32,530 nucleotides of DNA from contig JAODBN010000337.1 of assembly GCA_025463965.1 (NCBI GenBank), forward strand, positions 1 to 32,530, given 5' to 3'. This document shows, in pieces, positions 25,801-32,530 of the stretch. The first letter of the stretch is position 1; every line of letters starts with the position of its first letter. The notes below the pieces were generated by a model. It had not been told where the DNA came from, searched no databases, and was given only the letters and a program-made list of their open reading frames with translations. The DNA is from Acidimicrobiaceae bacterium (GTDB lineage Bacteria > Actinomycetota > Acidimicrobiia > Acidimicrobiales > Bog-793). The position numbers and the translations under genes are program-made.

Positions 25801-26308
25801 GCGCCTCGGCCTCCTGCTCGCCGAGGACGGCCTCTCCGAGCAGGTTCACGTTGACCCGGACGCCCTGGGAAGAGCGTTCCCGAATGTGGCGCGCCAGGCG
25901 CTTTGGCTCTGCCGGCAGGACCAGGCCGGCGAGCTCGCGCCGAAGGCGAGCCGTAGCGAGGGCGATCACCACGTCGGGAACGACCGACGCGAACCGGGCA
26001 CCGAGCAAGAGTGCGGCGCGGTCGATCCCCCGGGCGAAACTCGGGACCCCGTGCTCCTCCACGAGGTCGCGCAGCCGCAGCGCCGCGCGGCGCGGCGAGC
26101 TGATCCGCAGCACCTGATCGGTGAGCTCGGTCAGAAACGCTTGGCTGGCCGGATCGGCGAGCAGTACACCGATCTGGCGCCGCCGCCGGCCCGCTGCCTT
26201 TGACTCAGTCGTCTCCGCAGTCGCCATGAGGCCGCGAGCGAGCTCCTCAGCCATGGCAATCGAGGGACTGTCCGAGGGGTAGCCGGCGTCCGGCGGTGCT
26301 TGGCTCAT
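22802..26308 (-). CDS. putA: Bifunctional proline dehydrogenase / L-glutamate gamma-semialdehyde dehydrogenase
   Basis: This large fused enzyme (1168 residues from ATG 26308; the tracked start is 22 codons upstream) oxidises proline to glutamate in two steps. An N-terminal helical arm leads into the FAD-dependent proline dehydrogenase barrel (about residues 100-470; YVSVKITSICS, RIVKGANLAMERVEAEL, HNLFDVGWALVRR). A Gly/Arg/Pro-rich linker of about 60 residues follows, then the NAD-dependent aldehyde dehydrogenase domain (APPWNFPFAIP, HAETSGKN with Glu773, SHAGQKCSA with nucleophile Cys807). A C-terminal extension (about 1020-1168) resembles the ALDH-superfamily tail of long PutA types. There is no N-terminal ribbon-helix-helix DNA-binding domain, so it does not regulate itself. 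It diverges from a GntR regulator that may control it. Confidence 0.95.
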   Translation of the reverse strand: MSQAPPDAGYPSDSPSIAMAEELARGLMATAETTESKAAGRRRRQIGVLLADPASQAFLTELTDQVLRISSPRRAALRLRDLVEEHGVPSFARGIDRAALLLGARFASVVPDVVIALATARLRRELAGLVLPAEPKRLARHIRERSSQGVRVNVNLLGEAVLGEQEAEARTERVIELIERPEVDYVSVKITSICSRLDVLAYEHSLQRIIERLRTIYASAARYDPPKFVNLDMEEYRDLQLTVDAFTTLLSEPDLTGLDAGIVLQAYLPDSYPALARLCTYARERHARHGSAIKVRIVKGANLAMERVEAELQGWQQAPFQHKEDVDANYKRLLDLALDPANAGALRVGVASHNLFDVGWALVRREAAGRRDAVEVEMLEGMAEPLALATSRLAGGLLLYAPVVRRDEFESAVAYLVRRFDENTAPENFLAHLFDLHPGTPTWTRERARFEAAVAARRLPIGPPRRSQDRAAEELPAGDETGKQAALGRPRATGASGRARSAHGSEAGAFRNEPDTDFTLERNRRWLANHLLSWKPPGEPVPAVVDGESVKEPASGTGIDPSAPASPLYRYVQADLATVERAVASAKRAGAVWRSRTASERREVLYRAAASIVSDRGRAIAVMAHDAGKTVGEADPEVSEAIDFARYYGDRALELDTRLPKYRFDPYDVVVLAPPWNFPFAIPAGGVFAVLAAGGAVILKPAPESVLTAWTLACSCWSAGVPRDLLQFVPTADDEVGRRLIAHDDVDAVILTGAFETGRRFLEWKPTLKLHAETSGKNAMVITAAADQDDAIRDLLRSAFSHAGQKCSAASLAIVESSLYDDPHFRTRLADAVRSLRVGPAWEMASEVGPLIRPPEGPLARALTELSPGEKWLVRPTQVGENPHLWSPGVKLGIAPGSEFHLTECFGPALGLMRAENLDEAIHLQNMPAYGLTGGIQTLDHREADYWLERVEVGNAYVNRHTTGAIVRRQPFGGWKRSSIGSGAKTGGPHYVGSLGAWTTMEPAVAADELDLAIRDWRHRVEGEDPTALCAESNIFRLRPLQRVALRLGSPPDPVALAVALGIALELRTALLLSADELYPGLPESTVVEAGAAFIARAKELGADRVRLHGVSPLLRLEVLDAGLDADVEPLSAVGSVELLHWTREQAESRTLHRHGNITPRASTVVKE

Positions 26309-26547
26309 CTGTGTTCTCTCCCGGTACCGACCGACCGCTCCCGGCATAGTTCTGCTGGTAGGCACACCCCGCATTTGCGCCGGGTTGCATCAAGCATCTC
26401 CCGCGGAGCGGAAGGTCCAAGGCCCAAGGGAGAAACGCGTCGCTGGTAGGCTCGGTGCGTGCAACAGCCCGTATTTCTCGTGGTCTCGCCACTGATCGCG
26501 CCTCGGACTACGTCCAGCGCCGTGCCCCGTTGAGCGACGCTGGCCGC

Positions 26548-27192
26548 ATGTTCGGCGCCGCACCGCACGCCGTGACGAAGACGGACCTCGCCTACGACCA
26601 GATCCGCCAGGCCATCCTCGAGGGCCGGTTCAAGCCGGGCGCGACCCTCGACCAAGAGGTGCTCGCCGAGCAGTTGGACCTGTCGACCACTCCGGTTCGA
26701 GAAGCACTGCGCCGGCTCGAGTCCGAGAGACTGGTGGTGCGCCGTGCTCACCGCGACACCGTGGTCGCCCCTCTGTCGCACCAGATGCTGGAGGAGACCT
26801 TCGCCATCCGCCTGGCGCTCGACCCGATGGCCGCGTCGCTCGCGGCGACCCACGCGACCAAAGAAGAGCGCAAGGTCCTCGAGGAGCTCCTGCACTGGAA
26901 GGAGCCGGGCCCGAAGCCGGCAGACCGCGTGAGCAAGCACCGCCAGCTCCACCAGGCCATCTACGGTGCCGCGCACAATGCCATCTTGATCGAGATGCTC
27001 GAGAGCCTGTGGGACATCGTCGATCGCTATCGCCTCCTCACCCTGCAGGGCGGCGTGGTGGCCCCGCCGATCCACCGCGATCACGGGGCACTGCTCGAAG
27101 CGGTGATCGACGGGCGGGCCAGGGACGCGGCCAAGCTGATGCGCGAGCACACGATCGAGGGAATCCAGGCCATCCGCGACAGCACCGACTGA
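26548..27192 (+). CDS. GntR-family transcriptional regulator, FCD (FadR-type) subfamily
   Basis: From ATG 26548 the protein has 214 residues; GTG 26455 is the tracked start, but its extra 31 residues do not look like protein. The N-terminal winged helix is classical: AYDQIRQAILEGRFKPGATL, then LAEQLDLSTTPVREALRRLESERLVVRR. The C-terminal FCD ligand-binding domain is all-helical, with HRQLHQAIYGAAHN and HRDHGALLEAVIDGRARDAAKLMREH, which carry the His/Asp/Asn residues that bind metal and a carboxylate ligand in this family. It diverges from putA across 239 bp and converges with the peptide-transporter operon, so control of either is plausible. Amino acids or organic acids are usual effectors. 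Confidence 0.9.
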   Translation: MFGAAPHAVTKTDLAYDQIRQAILEGRFKPGATLDQEVLAEQLDLSTTPVREALRRLESERLVVRRAHRDTVVAPLSHQMLEETFAIRLALDPMAASLAATHATKEERKVLEELLHWKEPGPKPADRVSKHRQLHQAIYGAAHNAILIEMLESLWDIVDRYRLLTLQGGVVAPPIHRDHGALLEAVIDGRARDAAKLMREHTIEGIQAIRDSTD

Positions 27193-27219
27193 TCGAGCGC
27201 TTGGTCGGCCCGAGAAGCC

Positions 27220-28146
27220 CTAGCGGCGTTGCAGGCGGACGTCGAAGGCGTCTCGAAGCGCATCGCCGATCAGGTTGAGAGCCATCACCGTCAAGATGAT
27301 CAGGCCTCCGACGGGGTAGATCAGCCACCACTCCCCCGCGTAGATGTAGGACACGCCCTGGGAGAGCATCGCGCCCCAGTTGGCTGCGGGTGGCGGGATG
27401 CCGAAGCCGAGGTAGCCGAGCGCGGCCAGCACCAAGATGGCGTCGGCCACCTGAAAGGTGATGTTCACGATGATCGTCCCGATGGCGTTCGGGACCACAT
27501 GGAGGAAGATGCTGCGCGAAGCGCCGCCTCCCATCCCCTTCACGGCCTGGATGTACTCGCGCGTTCGCAACGTCAGCGTCTCGCCGCGGATCAGCCGAGC
27601 TGGGACGAGCCAGGCGAAGAACGCCACGACGAGCGTCAGGTTCAAGGCGTTGACTTTGATGATCGCTGCCATCAACAGCAGCACGAACAGCACCGGGATG
27701 GCGAGCAGCGCGTCCACGATCCGCATCATGAACGAGTCGACGAGACCGCCGAAGTAGCCGGAGACCGCGCCCCACAGCACCCCGAACACACCGGCCAGTG
27801 CAGCCGCGGCAAAGCCGATCTCGATCGAGCTCTGGCCGCCGGCCATCAGCCGGCCGAGCTCGTTGTAGCCGACGTTGTCGGTGCCGAGCGGGTAGCTGCC
27901 TCCCGGCGCCTGATTGCTCACCGAGAGGTTCGAGGTCACCTGATTGGTGTGGTAGAAGACCGGGCCCAGAAAGCAGAACCCGATGATCAAGACCAGGACG
28001 ACGAACCCGGCGAGGGCGAGCTTGTTTTCGAGGAAGACCGAGAGCACCGCGGCGCCGCGCTTTCGCGGAGGGCGTACAAGGTGCGAGACGAGGGCGTCGT
28101 CGCTCGACGTCGGCGGGATGGCGATCAGACCATGCTCAATCGCCAT
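27220..28146 (-). CDS. Peptide-type ABC transporter permease, DppC/OppC type
   Basis: The 308-residue membrane protein is the last gene of the minus-strand operon. A cytoplasmic N-terminal tail leads to the first helix LALAGFVVLVLIIGFCFLGPVFY, followed by the extracytoplasmic loop with YPLGTDNVGYNELGRLMAGGQSS, a signature of DppC-type permeases. The C-terminal block has REYIQAVKGMGGGASRSIFLHVVPNA, the EAA-type loop that binds the ATPase, and LGYLGFGIPPPAANWGAMLSQG. It pairs with the DppB-type permease encoded upstream. It converges on the GntR gene with only 27 nt between the stops and no visible terminator. Confidence 0.93.
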   Translation of the reverse strand: MAIEHGLIAIPPTSSDDALVSHLVRPPRKRGAAVLSVFLENKLALAGFVVLVLIIGFCFLGPVFYHTNQVTSNLSVSNQAPGGSYPLGTDNVGYNELGRLMAGGQSSIEIGFAAAALAGVFGVLWGAVSGYFGGLVDSFMMRIVDALLAIPVLFVLLLMAAIIKVNALNLTLVVAFFAWLVPARLIRGETLTLRTREYIQAVKGMGGGASRSIFLHVVPNAIGTIIVNITFQVADAILVLAALGYLGFGIPPPAANWGAMLSQGVSYIYAGEWWLIYPVGGLIILTVMALNLIGDALRDAFDVRLQRR

Positions 28147-28199
28147 CGCGCTGCGTCTCCGATCGAAGCGTCACGGGATTCTCGAAGGTCACGGAAGGC

Positions 28200-29147
28200 T
28201 CAGACATAGCGCACCCTGCGGTCGACGATCCCGTAGGCGACGTCCGCCACGAGGTTGCCGACGACGGTCAGCACTGCCACGACGAGCGTCAGTGCGAGCA
28301 GGGTCGGATAGTCACGGGTCTGGGCGGAGTTCCAGAACAACAGACCGATGCCCGGGTAGTTGAACACCGACTCGGTGATGAGGTTCCCCGAGACCAGCGC
28401 CGGCACGCTGAGACCGAGGAGGGTCACGATCGGCAAGATCGCGTTCCGCAGCATGTGGCGGAAGAGCACGCCCCACTTCGTCGCGCCTTTGGCCCGGGCG
28501 GTGCGGATGTAGTCCTGCGTCAAAGCCTCGATCGCGGCGGAGCGCATGTAGCGGCTGAACGACGCCACGCCGACGATCGTGAGGGTGAGCACGGGAAGGA
28601 CCATCCCCTTCGGATCGGTGATCGATCCCCCGACGGTCGCAGATTGGGGAGCAGACGGCGGCAGGAGCTTGAAGTACACGGAGAACACCGCGATGAGAAG
28701 GAGCGCCAGCCAGAACGTCGGCATCGAGTAGCCGACGAACGAGGCGCTGGTCAGCACGTAGTCGTCGGGCTTGTTGCGGCGCACCGCCTGGTAGATGCCA
28801 AGCGGCACGGCGATGAGGACGGTGAAGAAGAGGGCGAGGCCGCTCAGGTAGGCGCTCTTCGGCAGGTCCTGGGAGAGCAAGGTCGAGACCGACTCGTTCG
28901 TCTTGTACGAAAAGCCGAGGTTGCCGTGGAAGAGACGGTCCAGGTAGTCCCAGTACTGGATCGGCAAGGAACGGTCGTAGCCGTTCGCGGCGTTGAAGGA
29001 ACGAATCGCGCTTGGCGAGGCGCGCTCGCCGAGTTCGGCGCGAGCAGCACCACCCGGAAGCAAATGAAGGAGAAGGAACGTGATGATCGACACGAGGACG
29101 ATCACAAGGATTGCCTGTCCCGTCCGACGCAACAGGTAGCCAATCAT
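28200..29147 (-). CDS. Peptide-type ABC transporter permease, DppB/OppB type
   Basis: The 315-residue permease opens MIGYLLRRTGQAILVIVLVSIITFLLLHLLPGG, the standard DppB start. Family marks include SLPIQYWDYLDRLFHGNLGFSY, the helix-rich core, the ATPase-docking loop DYIRTARAKGATKWGVLFRHMLRNA and SGNLITESVFNYPGIGLLFW. Together with the DppC-type subunit it forms the membrane channel of an Opp/Dpp importer for di- or oligopeptides, nickel chelates or other peptide-like ligands. It lies 60 nt after the deacylase gene and 53 nt before the next permease. Confidence 0.94.
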   Translation of the reverse strand: MIGYLLRRTGQAILVIVLVSIITFLLLHLLPGGAARAELGERASPSAIRSFNAANGYDRSLPIQYWDYLDRLFHGNLGFSYKTNESVSTLLSQDLPKSAYLSGLALFFTVLIAVPLGIYQAVRRNKPDDYVLTSASFVGYSMPTFWLALLLIAVFSVYFKLLPPSAPQSATVGGSITDPKGMVLPVLTLTIVGVASFSRYMRSAAIEALTQDYIRTARAKGATKWGVLFRHMLRNAILPIVTLLGLSVPALVSGNLITESVFNYPGIGLLFWNSAQTRDYPTLLALTLVVAVLTVVGNLVADVAYGIVDRRVRYV

Positions 29148-29207
29148 CGAGGATCCACGCTCTGTTCGCCTCTCCTAATTCTCGAAGAACAGCTGGGCGA
29201 GAGCCGA

Positions 29208-30143
29208 CTAGACCGGCTGGGCCCCGGAGGCGAGACCCATCAGCAACCCGTCGACGCCGACGGCCGGACTGGTCGTCACAAAGAGCGGGAACCCGTCCTC
29301 GGGGGCCCGGATCTCTTCAATTTCGTCGGTCGTGAGCGAGGATACCGTTCCGACGATCGAGCCGCCTGGCACGCGGTCCCCCGCCGCCACCGCCGGCGAC
29401 CACCAGCCGCCGATCGCGGAGCGCAGCCACACCCATCGGTTGAGCTCGACTGGGGACTGTGGTGGATCGAAGCTCGCCGGAAGCACGCCAAGCGACGCGA
29501 GCACCCGGCGAATACCGCTGAGATGGAGTTCGACCGATCGCTCGTCGACGAGGCCGCAACCGCCGGCTTCGGCGGTGATCGAGGGAATGCCTGCCTCGGC
29601 GGCCGCGGCGCTGGAGGTCCCGGCGATCGGGCTCGCCGAGCGCTCGCTTCGGATGGAGTAGCCGAGCCCGTAGGCGTGCGAGAGCGCTCGGGACTGCTCC
29701 TGCACTTCCGAGGCGTCATAGATCGTGAACGGCTCGAGGGCCTCCACCATGTCACCGGCATGCAGGTCGATGTGGAAATCGGCGTTTCGGATCACCGAAT
29801 CGAAGAGAACGTGCGCCAGGCGCTCGGTGAAGCTTCCGTTCGCATCGCCCGGAAAGCACCGGTTGAGGTTCAGCTGGTCGTGTGGGACCACGAACGGAGT
29901 ACGGCCGTGAAAGGCAGCCAGATTGGCAATCGGAATTACGAGAAGGCGCCCCTGGAGCTTGCTCTCGTCGAGACCTTGCAGGAATCGGCGCAGACCGAGC
30001 ATCGAGGTGTACTCGCAGCCGTGGACCCCGGCCATGAGCGAGACGGTCGGACCGAGCTCGGCGCTCCCGAGCTCCAGGTAGGGCACCTCCGAGCCGACGA
30101 GGCCGTCGGCCCCGTCGACCCGGAGGGTTCCCGTCGTTCCCAT
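29208..30143 (-). CDS. Succinylglutamate desuccinylase/aspartoacylase-family deacylase
   Basis: The 311-residue zinc hydrolase is of the AstE/AspA (M14-like) family. Zinc ligands are His41 and Glu44 in AGVHGCEYTS and His128 in DFHIDLHAGD. LNLNRCFPG (Asn94-Arg95) binds the substrate carboxylate, and a later AEAGGCG supplies the catalytic Glu. The C-terminal beta domain (about residues 220-311; WVWLRSAIGGWWSPAVAAGDRV, GTVSSL) is the lid seen in DoeB- and AstE-like members. The family removes N-acyl groups from amino acids. It sits between the binding protein and the permeases of a peptide ABC importer, so it probably deacylates the imported compound in the cytoplasm. No signal peptide is visible. 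The exact acyl amino acid is unknown. Confidence 0.88.
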   Translation of the reverse strand: MGTTGTLRVDGADGLVGSEVPYLELGSAELGPTVSLMAGVHGCEYTSMLGLRRFLQGLDESKLQGRLLVIPIANLAAFHGRTPFVVPHDQLNLNRCFPGDANGSFTERLAHVLFDSVIRNADFHIDLHAGDMVEALEPFTIYDASEVQEQSRALSHAYGLGYSIRSERSASPIAGTSSAAAAEAGIPSITAEAGGCGLVDERSVELHLSGIRRVLASLGVLPASFDPPQSPVELNRWVWLRSAIGGWWSPAVAAGDRVPGGSIVGTVSSLTTDEIEEIRAPEDGFPLFVTTSPAVGVDGLLMGLASGAQPV

Positions 30144-30161
30144 ACGACTAGGTCTTCCTGA

Positions 30162-31982
30162 CTACTTGGTGGTGGTCCAGTACTCGGGCGTGTAGTTGAG
30201 CAGTGAGCTCTGGGTGACGCCCTTCAGGGTGTTCCTGATCTCCGAGATCTGGAAGTCCGGGTTGGGCTGCCAGATGTCGGGGAGCTGCGCGGCGAGGTAG
30301 TTCTCGTAGGTGCGCAGAACCGCCGTGCCGGACACCACGTGGGTGGCGTTGATGTTGGCGTCGTTTGTCGGGTTGGAGTAGCTGCCCTCGTTGATGCCCG
30401 AGCCGGTCTCGAAGATCGACTCGCCCGTCGGGTAGTAGTCAGGACCGTATGACCAGCCCTGGCCCCAGTTCTCCATTTGCCAGGTGCACGATGCGCTGAG
30501 CTTGCAGGGCGAGGCGTTGGCGATGACCGTGTTGAAGGGCGCCTGGGTCAGGTTGAGCTGGATGCCCTCGGTCGCCAGGTTGGACTTCAGCTGCTGCATC
30601 TCCTGGGTGATGTAGGTGAGGCCCGAGGCGTACTGCAGGTTGAAGCTCATCGCCGCACCCTTCGCGATGCCGGCTCCGCACTCACTTGAGCTCGTTCCCG
30701 GCTTCGCGCACGTCGTCGTTCCACCCGGCTTCACGTTCCAGCCGTGGCTCTTCAGCAGCTTGATCGACTTCTGCGGGTTGTACGGGTACGGGTTCGACGC
30801 CTCCTGCTTGGTCGACAGGTCGCTCTTGGGCAGGATCGGGACCGGACCGTAGGTCGGGTACGCGTAGCCGTAGAGGGCCTTTTTGATGTCGACCGGCTGG
30901 TTCACCAGCATCTGCACGGCCTGCCGGAAGTACAGCTGCCTGAAGATCGGCCCGACCTTCGGGTTGTTGTAGTTCATCGGGAAGTAGTTGATGCTCCAGC
31001 CGATCCAGGGCTGGGTGTTGTAGCCCTGAGACTTGAGCAGCGGGATCTGGCTCGAGTCCTGCGGCGGGGCGTAGCCGTAGTCAACCGATCCGGCGCGCAG
31101 CGAGTTGAACTCCGCGCTGTCGGTGGTGAAGGGCTGCAGGATCAGCTGGGCGATCTTCGACTTGACCGGGCCCGAGTACTTCGAGTTCGGCACGAAGACG
31201 GTGTAGCCGGTCGTCTGGAAGGTCTTCAGCTTGTAGGGCCCGTCGACGACCTGCCACAGCGGGTTGCTGGCGTAGCTGGCGGCACTGGAAGCCTGCTTGG
31301 CGAGGAAGGTGTAGACGGCCTTGGCACCGGCGGGGGTCGTGTCGTAGTTGCCGATGGCCCCGGTCGCCGACTCCTTGTCCCACGCCGCCTGCGGCAACGG
31401 GGTGATCTGGCTGAGCTCGTTGTAGAGGAACCAGGTGTCCGAGTACTTGCGGTCGAGGGTGAACACCACCGTCGATGCGTTCGGCGCCGCCATCTTCACG
31501 ACGTTTGCAGGGAACTCACCCGGCACGTAGACGGGCCAGATCCCTTGCTCCACCTTCAACATGTTCATAAAGAACAAGATGTCGCGCGAGGTGACCGGCT
31601 TGCCGTTCGCCCACTGGTACTTCTTGAGCTTGATGGTCACCGTCTTTCCGCCATTGGAATAGACGGGCGCGTCGGCGAGCGAGAGGTCCGCGTTGAACGT
31701 CGGCGACGATCCCTTACCGAACCAGTAGAGAGGTCGGAACATGATCTGCTGGAACTGATACAGGTTCACGTTGCTGTAGTACGCCGATCCCATGATCGGA
31801 AGGATGTAGTTAGGCGTAACTGCCGGCGGCAGTGCGAAGGTAACGGTGCCGTGGGTGGTGGCCTTTTTGGTCGATCCAGCCGCGGCCCCACCGAGCGTGC
31901 TAGCCCCGAGGCCAGCGACGGTGAGCGCTGAGGCGAGCGCCGCAGAGAGCACACCCCTCCGTTTGGCGGTTGACATGCGCAT
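30162..31982 (-). CDS. ABC transporter substrate-binding protein, family 5 (peptide type)
   Basis: ATG 31982 has GGGGAG 7 nt upstream; the tracked start (32093) adds 37 residues that overlap the promoter. The 606-residue protein carries a Sec signal peptide (MRMSTAKRRGVLSAALASALTVAGLG) but no lipobox Cys. Family-5 marks are present: IMFRPLYWFGKG, VTIKLKKYQWANGKPVTSRDILF, PYKLKTFQTTGYTVFVPN and IFRQLYFRQAVQMLVNQPVDIKKALYG. Two close Cys pairs (CAKPGTSSSEC and CKLSASC) suggest disulfides outside the cell. It feeds the DppB/DppC permeases. Ligands of the family are peptides, but also opines, sugars or metal chelates, so specificity is open. Confidence 0.92.
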   Translation of the reverse strand: MRMSTAKRRGVLSAALASALTVAGLGASTLGGAAAGSTKKATTHGTVTFALPPAVTPNYILPIMGSAYYSNVNLYQFQQIMFRPLYWFGKGSSPTFNADLSLADAPVYSNGGKTVTIKLKKYQWANGKPVTSRDILFFMNMLKVEQGIWPVYVPGEFPANVVKMAAPNASTVVFTLDRKYSDTWFLYNELSQITPLPQAAWDKESATGAIGNYDTTPAGAKAVYTFLAKQASSAASYASNPLWQVVDGPYKLKTFQTTGYTVFVPNSKYSGPVKSKIAQLILQPFTTDSAEFNSLRAGSVDYGYAPPQDSSQIPLLKSQGYNTQPWIGWSINYFPMNYNNPKVGPIFRQLYFRQAVQMLVNQPVDIKKALYGYAYPTYGPVPILPKSDLSTKQEASNPYPYNPQKSIKLLKSHGWNVKPGGTTTCAKPGTSSSECGAGIAKGAAMSFNLQYASGLTYITQEMQQLKSNLATEGIQLNLTQAPFNTVIANASPCKLSASCTWQMENWGQGWSYGPDYYPTGESIFETGSGINEGSYSNPTNDANINATHVVSGTAVLRTYENYLAAQLPDIWQPNPDFQISEIRNTLKGVTQSSLLNYTPEYWTTTK

Positions 31983-32016
31983 CTTCCAGCTCCCCTTTTT
32001 CGCCGCTGTTATATCG

Positions 32017-32045
32017 CCTATATCCTGTGTACTACAGGTTGTCCG
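32017..32045 (-). promoter_or_regulatory. Candidate promoter of the peptide-transporter operon
   Basis: On the minus strand CGGACA (32045-32040, 4/6 to TTGACA) and TATAGG (32022-32017, 4/6 to TATAAT) are 17 nt apart, in the most AT-rich part of this intergenic region. The start codon of the binding-protein gene lies about 35 nt further. A second possible -10, TATAAC, lies at 32013-32008. Confidence 0.35.
32024..32038. promoter_or_regulatory. Palindrome inside the promoter spacer, candidate operator
   Basis: CCTGT-GTACT-ACAGG is an inverted repeat with 5-bp arms. It fills the spacer between the two candidate promoter boxes, so a protein bound there would block RNA polymerase. The nearby GntR regulator is a possible binder; no matching site was seen in front of putA. 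Confidence 0.35.
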
Positions 32046-32132
32046 AATGCAGCAGTATCGCGAACCGCTCCCCCGAACGCAAGCAACCCGCACGACGAAA
32101 GACCTGTTCGGCGGGCAATTTCCCCTTTAAAT

Positions 32133-32530
32133 CTAGGTTAACTCTGCCGCTGCCTCGGGGGGCCGCGCCCCGACGCTCACCGGTTCTCCGTCGGCCAATG
32201 GCCGCTCGAGCGGGAAGTGACAGGCAGCACGGTGCGCGGGCCCGAACGACACGAGCGGCGGCTCCTTCTCGGCACAGAGCTGCTCCGCCCGGGGGCAGCG
32301 GGTGCGAAATCGGCATCCGGAAGGCGGCGCGATGGCGCTCGGGAGCTCGCCGCGGACCGTCTCGCCGCTCTTTGCCCGCTCAGCTTCTGGGGATGGCAGT
32401 GGGATCGCGTCGATCAGGCTTGCGGTGTAGTGGTGGGCGGGATGCTCGTAGATCGCTGTACTGGGACCCACCTCCACCAGCTTTCCGAGATACATCACGC
32501 CGATGGTGTCGGCGAGGTACTTCACCACCG
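32133..32530 (-). CDS. Peptide ABC transporter ATP-binding protein, OppF/DppF type (5' partial)
   Basis: Only the C-terminal 131 or so residues lie in the window; the frame stays open to the right edge. VVKYLADTIGVMYLGKLVEVG is the segment just after the H-loop in Opp/Dpp ATPases. YEHPAHHYTASLIDAIP follows, and then the oligopeptide-transporter C-terminal domain with GCRFRTRCPRAEQLCAEKEPPL, whose cysteines bind an iron-sulfur cluster in DppD/DppF-type ATPases. The nucleotide-binding motifs lie beyond the edge. It is upstream of the binding-protein gene on the same strand and most likely powers the importer encoded here. About 150 nt with its own candidate promoter separates the two. Confidence 0.93.
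   Translation of the reverse strand, partial: VVKYLADTIGVMYLGKLVEVGPSTAIYEHPAHHYTASLIDAIPLPSPEAERAKSGETVRGELPSAIAPPSGCRFRTRCPRAEQLCAEKEPPLVSFGPAHRAACHFPLERPLADGEPVSVGARPPEAAAELT

Noticed and set aside
28455-31931. Long plus-strand ORFs (28455-30161 and 30744-31931)
   Set aside because: Antisense shadows of the Opp permease, deacylase and binding-protein genes, whose minus-strand frames have clear family motifs.
1-32530. tRNA, rRNA, CRISPR arrays, insertion sequences
   Set aside because: No cloverleaf, repeat-spacer pattern, transposase motif or terminal repeats were recognised by eye; a covariance-model scan would be needed to exclude small RNAs.

Overview
The window is GC-rich, with strong AGGAGG-type ribosome binding sites, frequent GTG/TTG starts and many 1-8 nt overlaps between genes. 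Gene content (CUT1 and Opp-type ABC systems, a large fused PutA, FCD-type GntR and DeoR regulators) suggests an actinobacterium, perhaps an acidophilic or soil lineage of the Acidimicrobiia/Thermoleophilia kind. That placement is inference from sequence style; no marker gene is present.

Layout. (1) 1-1279, minus: a secreted GH43-type arabinosidase/xylosidase with a carbohydrate-binding-like tail runs off the left edge. It is absent from the ORF track. It has its own weak promoter and a perfect palindrome near the predicted transcription start. (2) 1280-2334: about 1 kb without a convincing gene. (3) 2335-17391, plus: about 15 kb of co-directional genes. A DeoR regulator is followed by a CUT1 sugar-type ABC importer (binding protein, two permeases, no ATPase). 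Then come an acyl-CoA ligase broken by one in-frame TAG, a thiolase-like protein without the usual N-terminal cysteine, its overlapping DUF35/OB-fold partner, 2-oxoacid dehydrogenase E1 alpha and beta, an SDR, a PF04199 cyclase-family hydrolase, a free-standing 81-residue lipoyl-domain protein, a second SDR, a DHA2-type MFS transporter and an MBL-fold hydrolase. (4) 17392-19503: a small iron-permease-like membrane protein, a convergent 80-residue helical protein and a probable small lipoprotein, then about 680 bp without genes. (5) 19504-22683, plus: a GT2 glycosyltransferase and a heme-oxygenase-like diiron protein as a tight pair, then a SAM methyltransferase. (6) 22802-27192: PutA (minus) divergent from a GntR-family regulator. 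(7) 27220-32530, minus: an Opp/Dpp peptide ABC system (ATPase partial at the right edge, binding protein, permeases B and C) with an AstE/AspA-type deacylase gene inside the operon.

The best candidate for an undescribed system is the 6.9-16.5 kb catabolic block. It combines a ligase, a probable retro-aldolase pair (thiolase-like plus DUF35), E1 alpha/beta with an orphan lipoyl carrier but no E2 core or E3, two SDRs and a ring-opening-type hydrolase, all behind an importer and a DeoR regulator. A plausible reading is uptake of a polyol, sugar acid or cyclic compound, oxidation by SDRs, ring opening by the cyclase-family enzyme, TPP-dependent oxidative cleavage onto the free lipoyl protein, and CoA-thioester formation with retro-aldol cleavage. 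The substrate cannot be named from sequence. The right half looks like amino-acid scavenging: import of a peptide-like or N-acyl compound, deacylation and proline oxidation.
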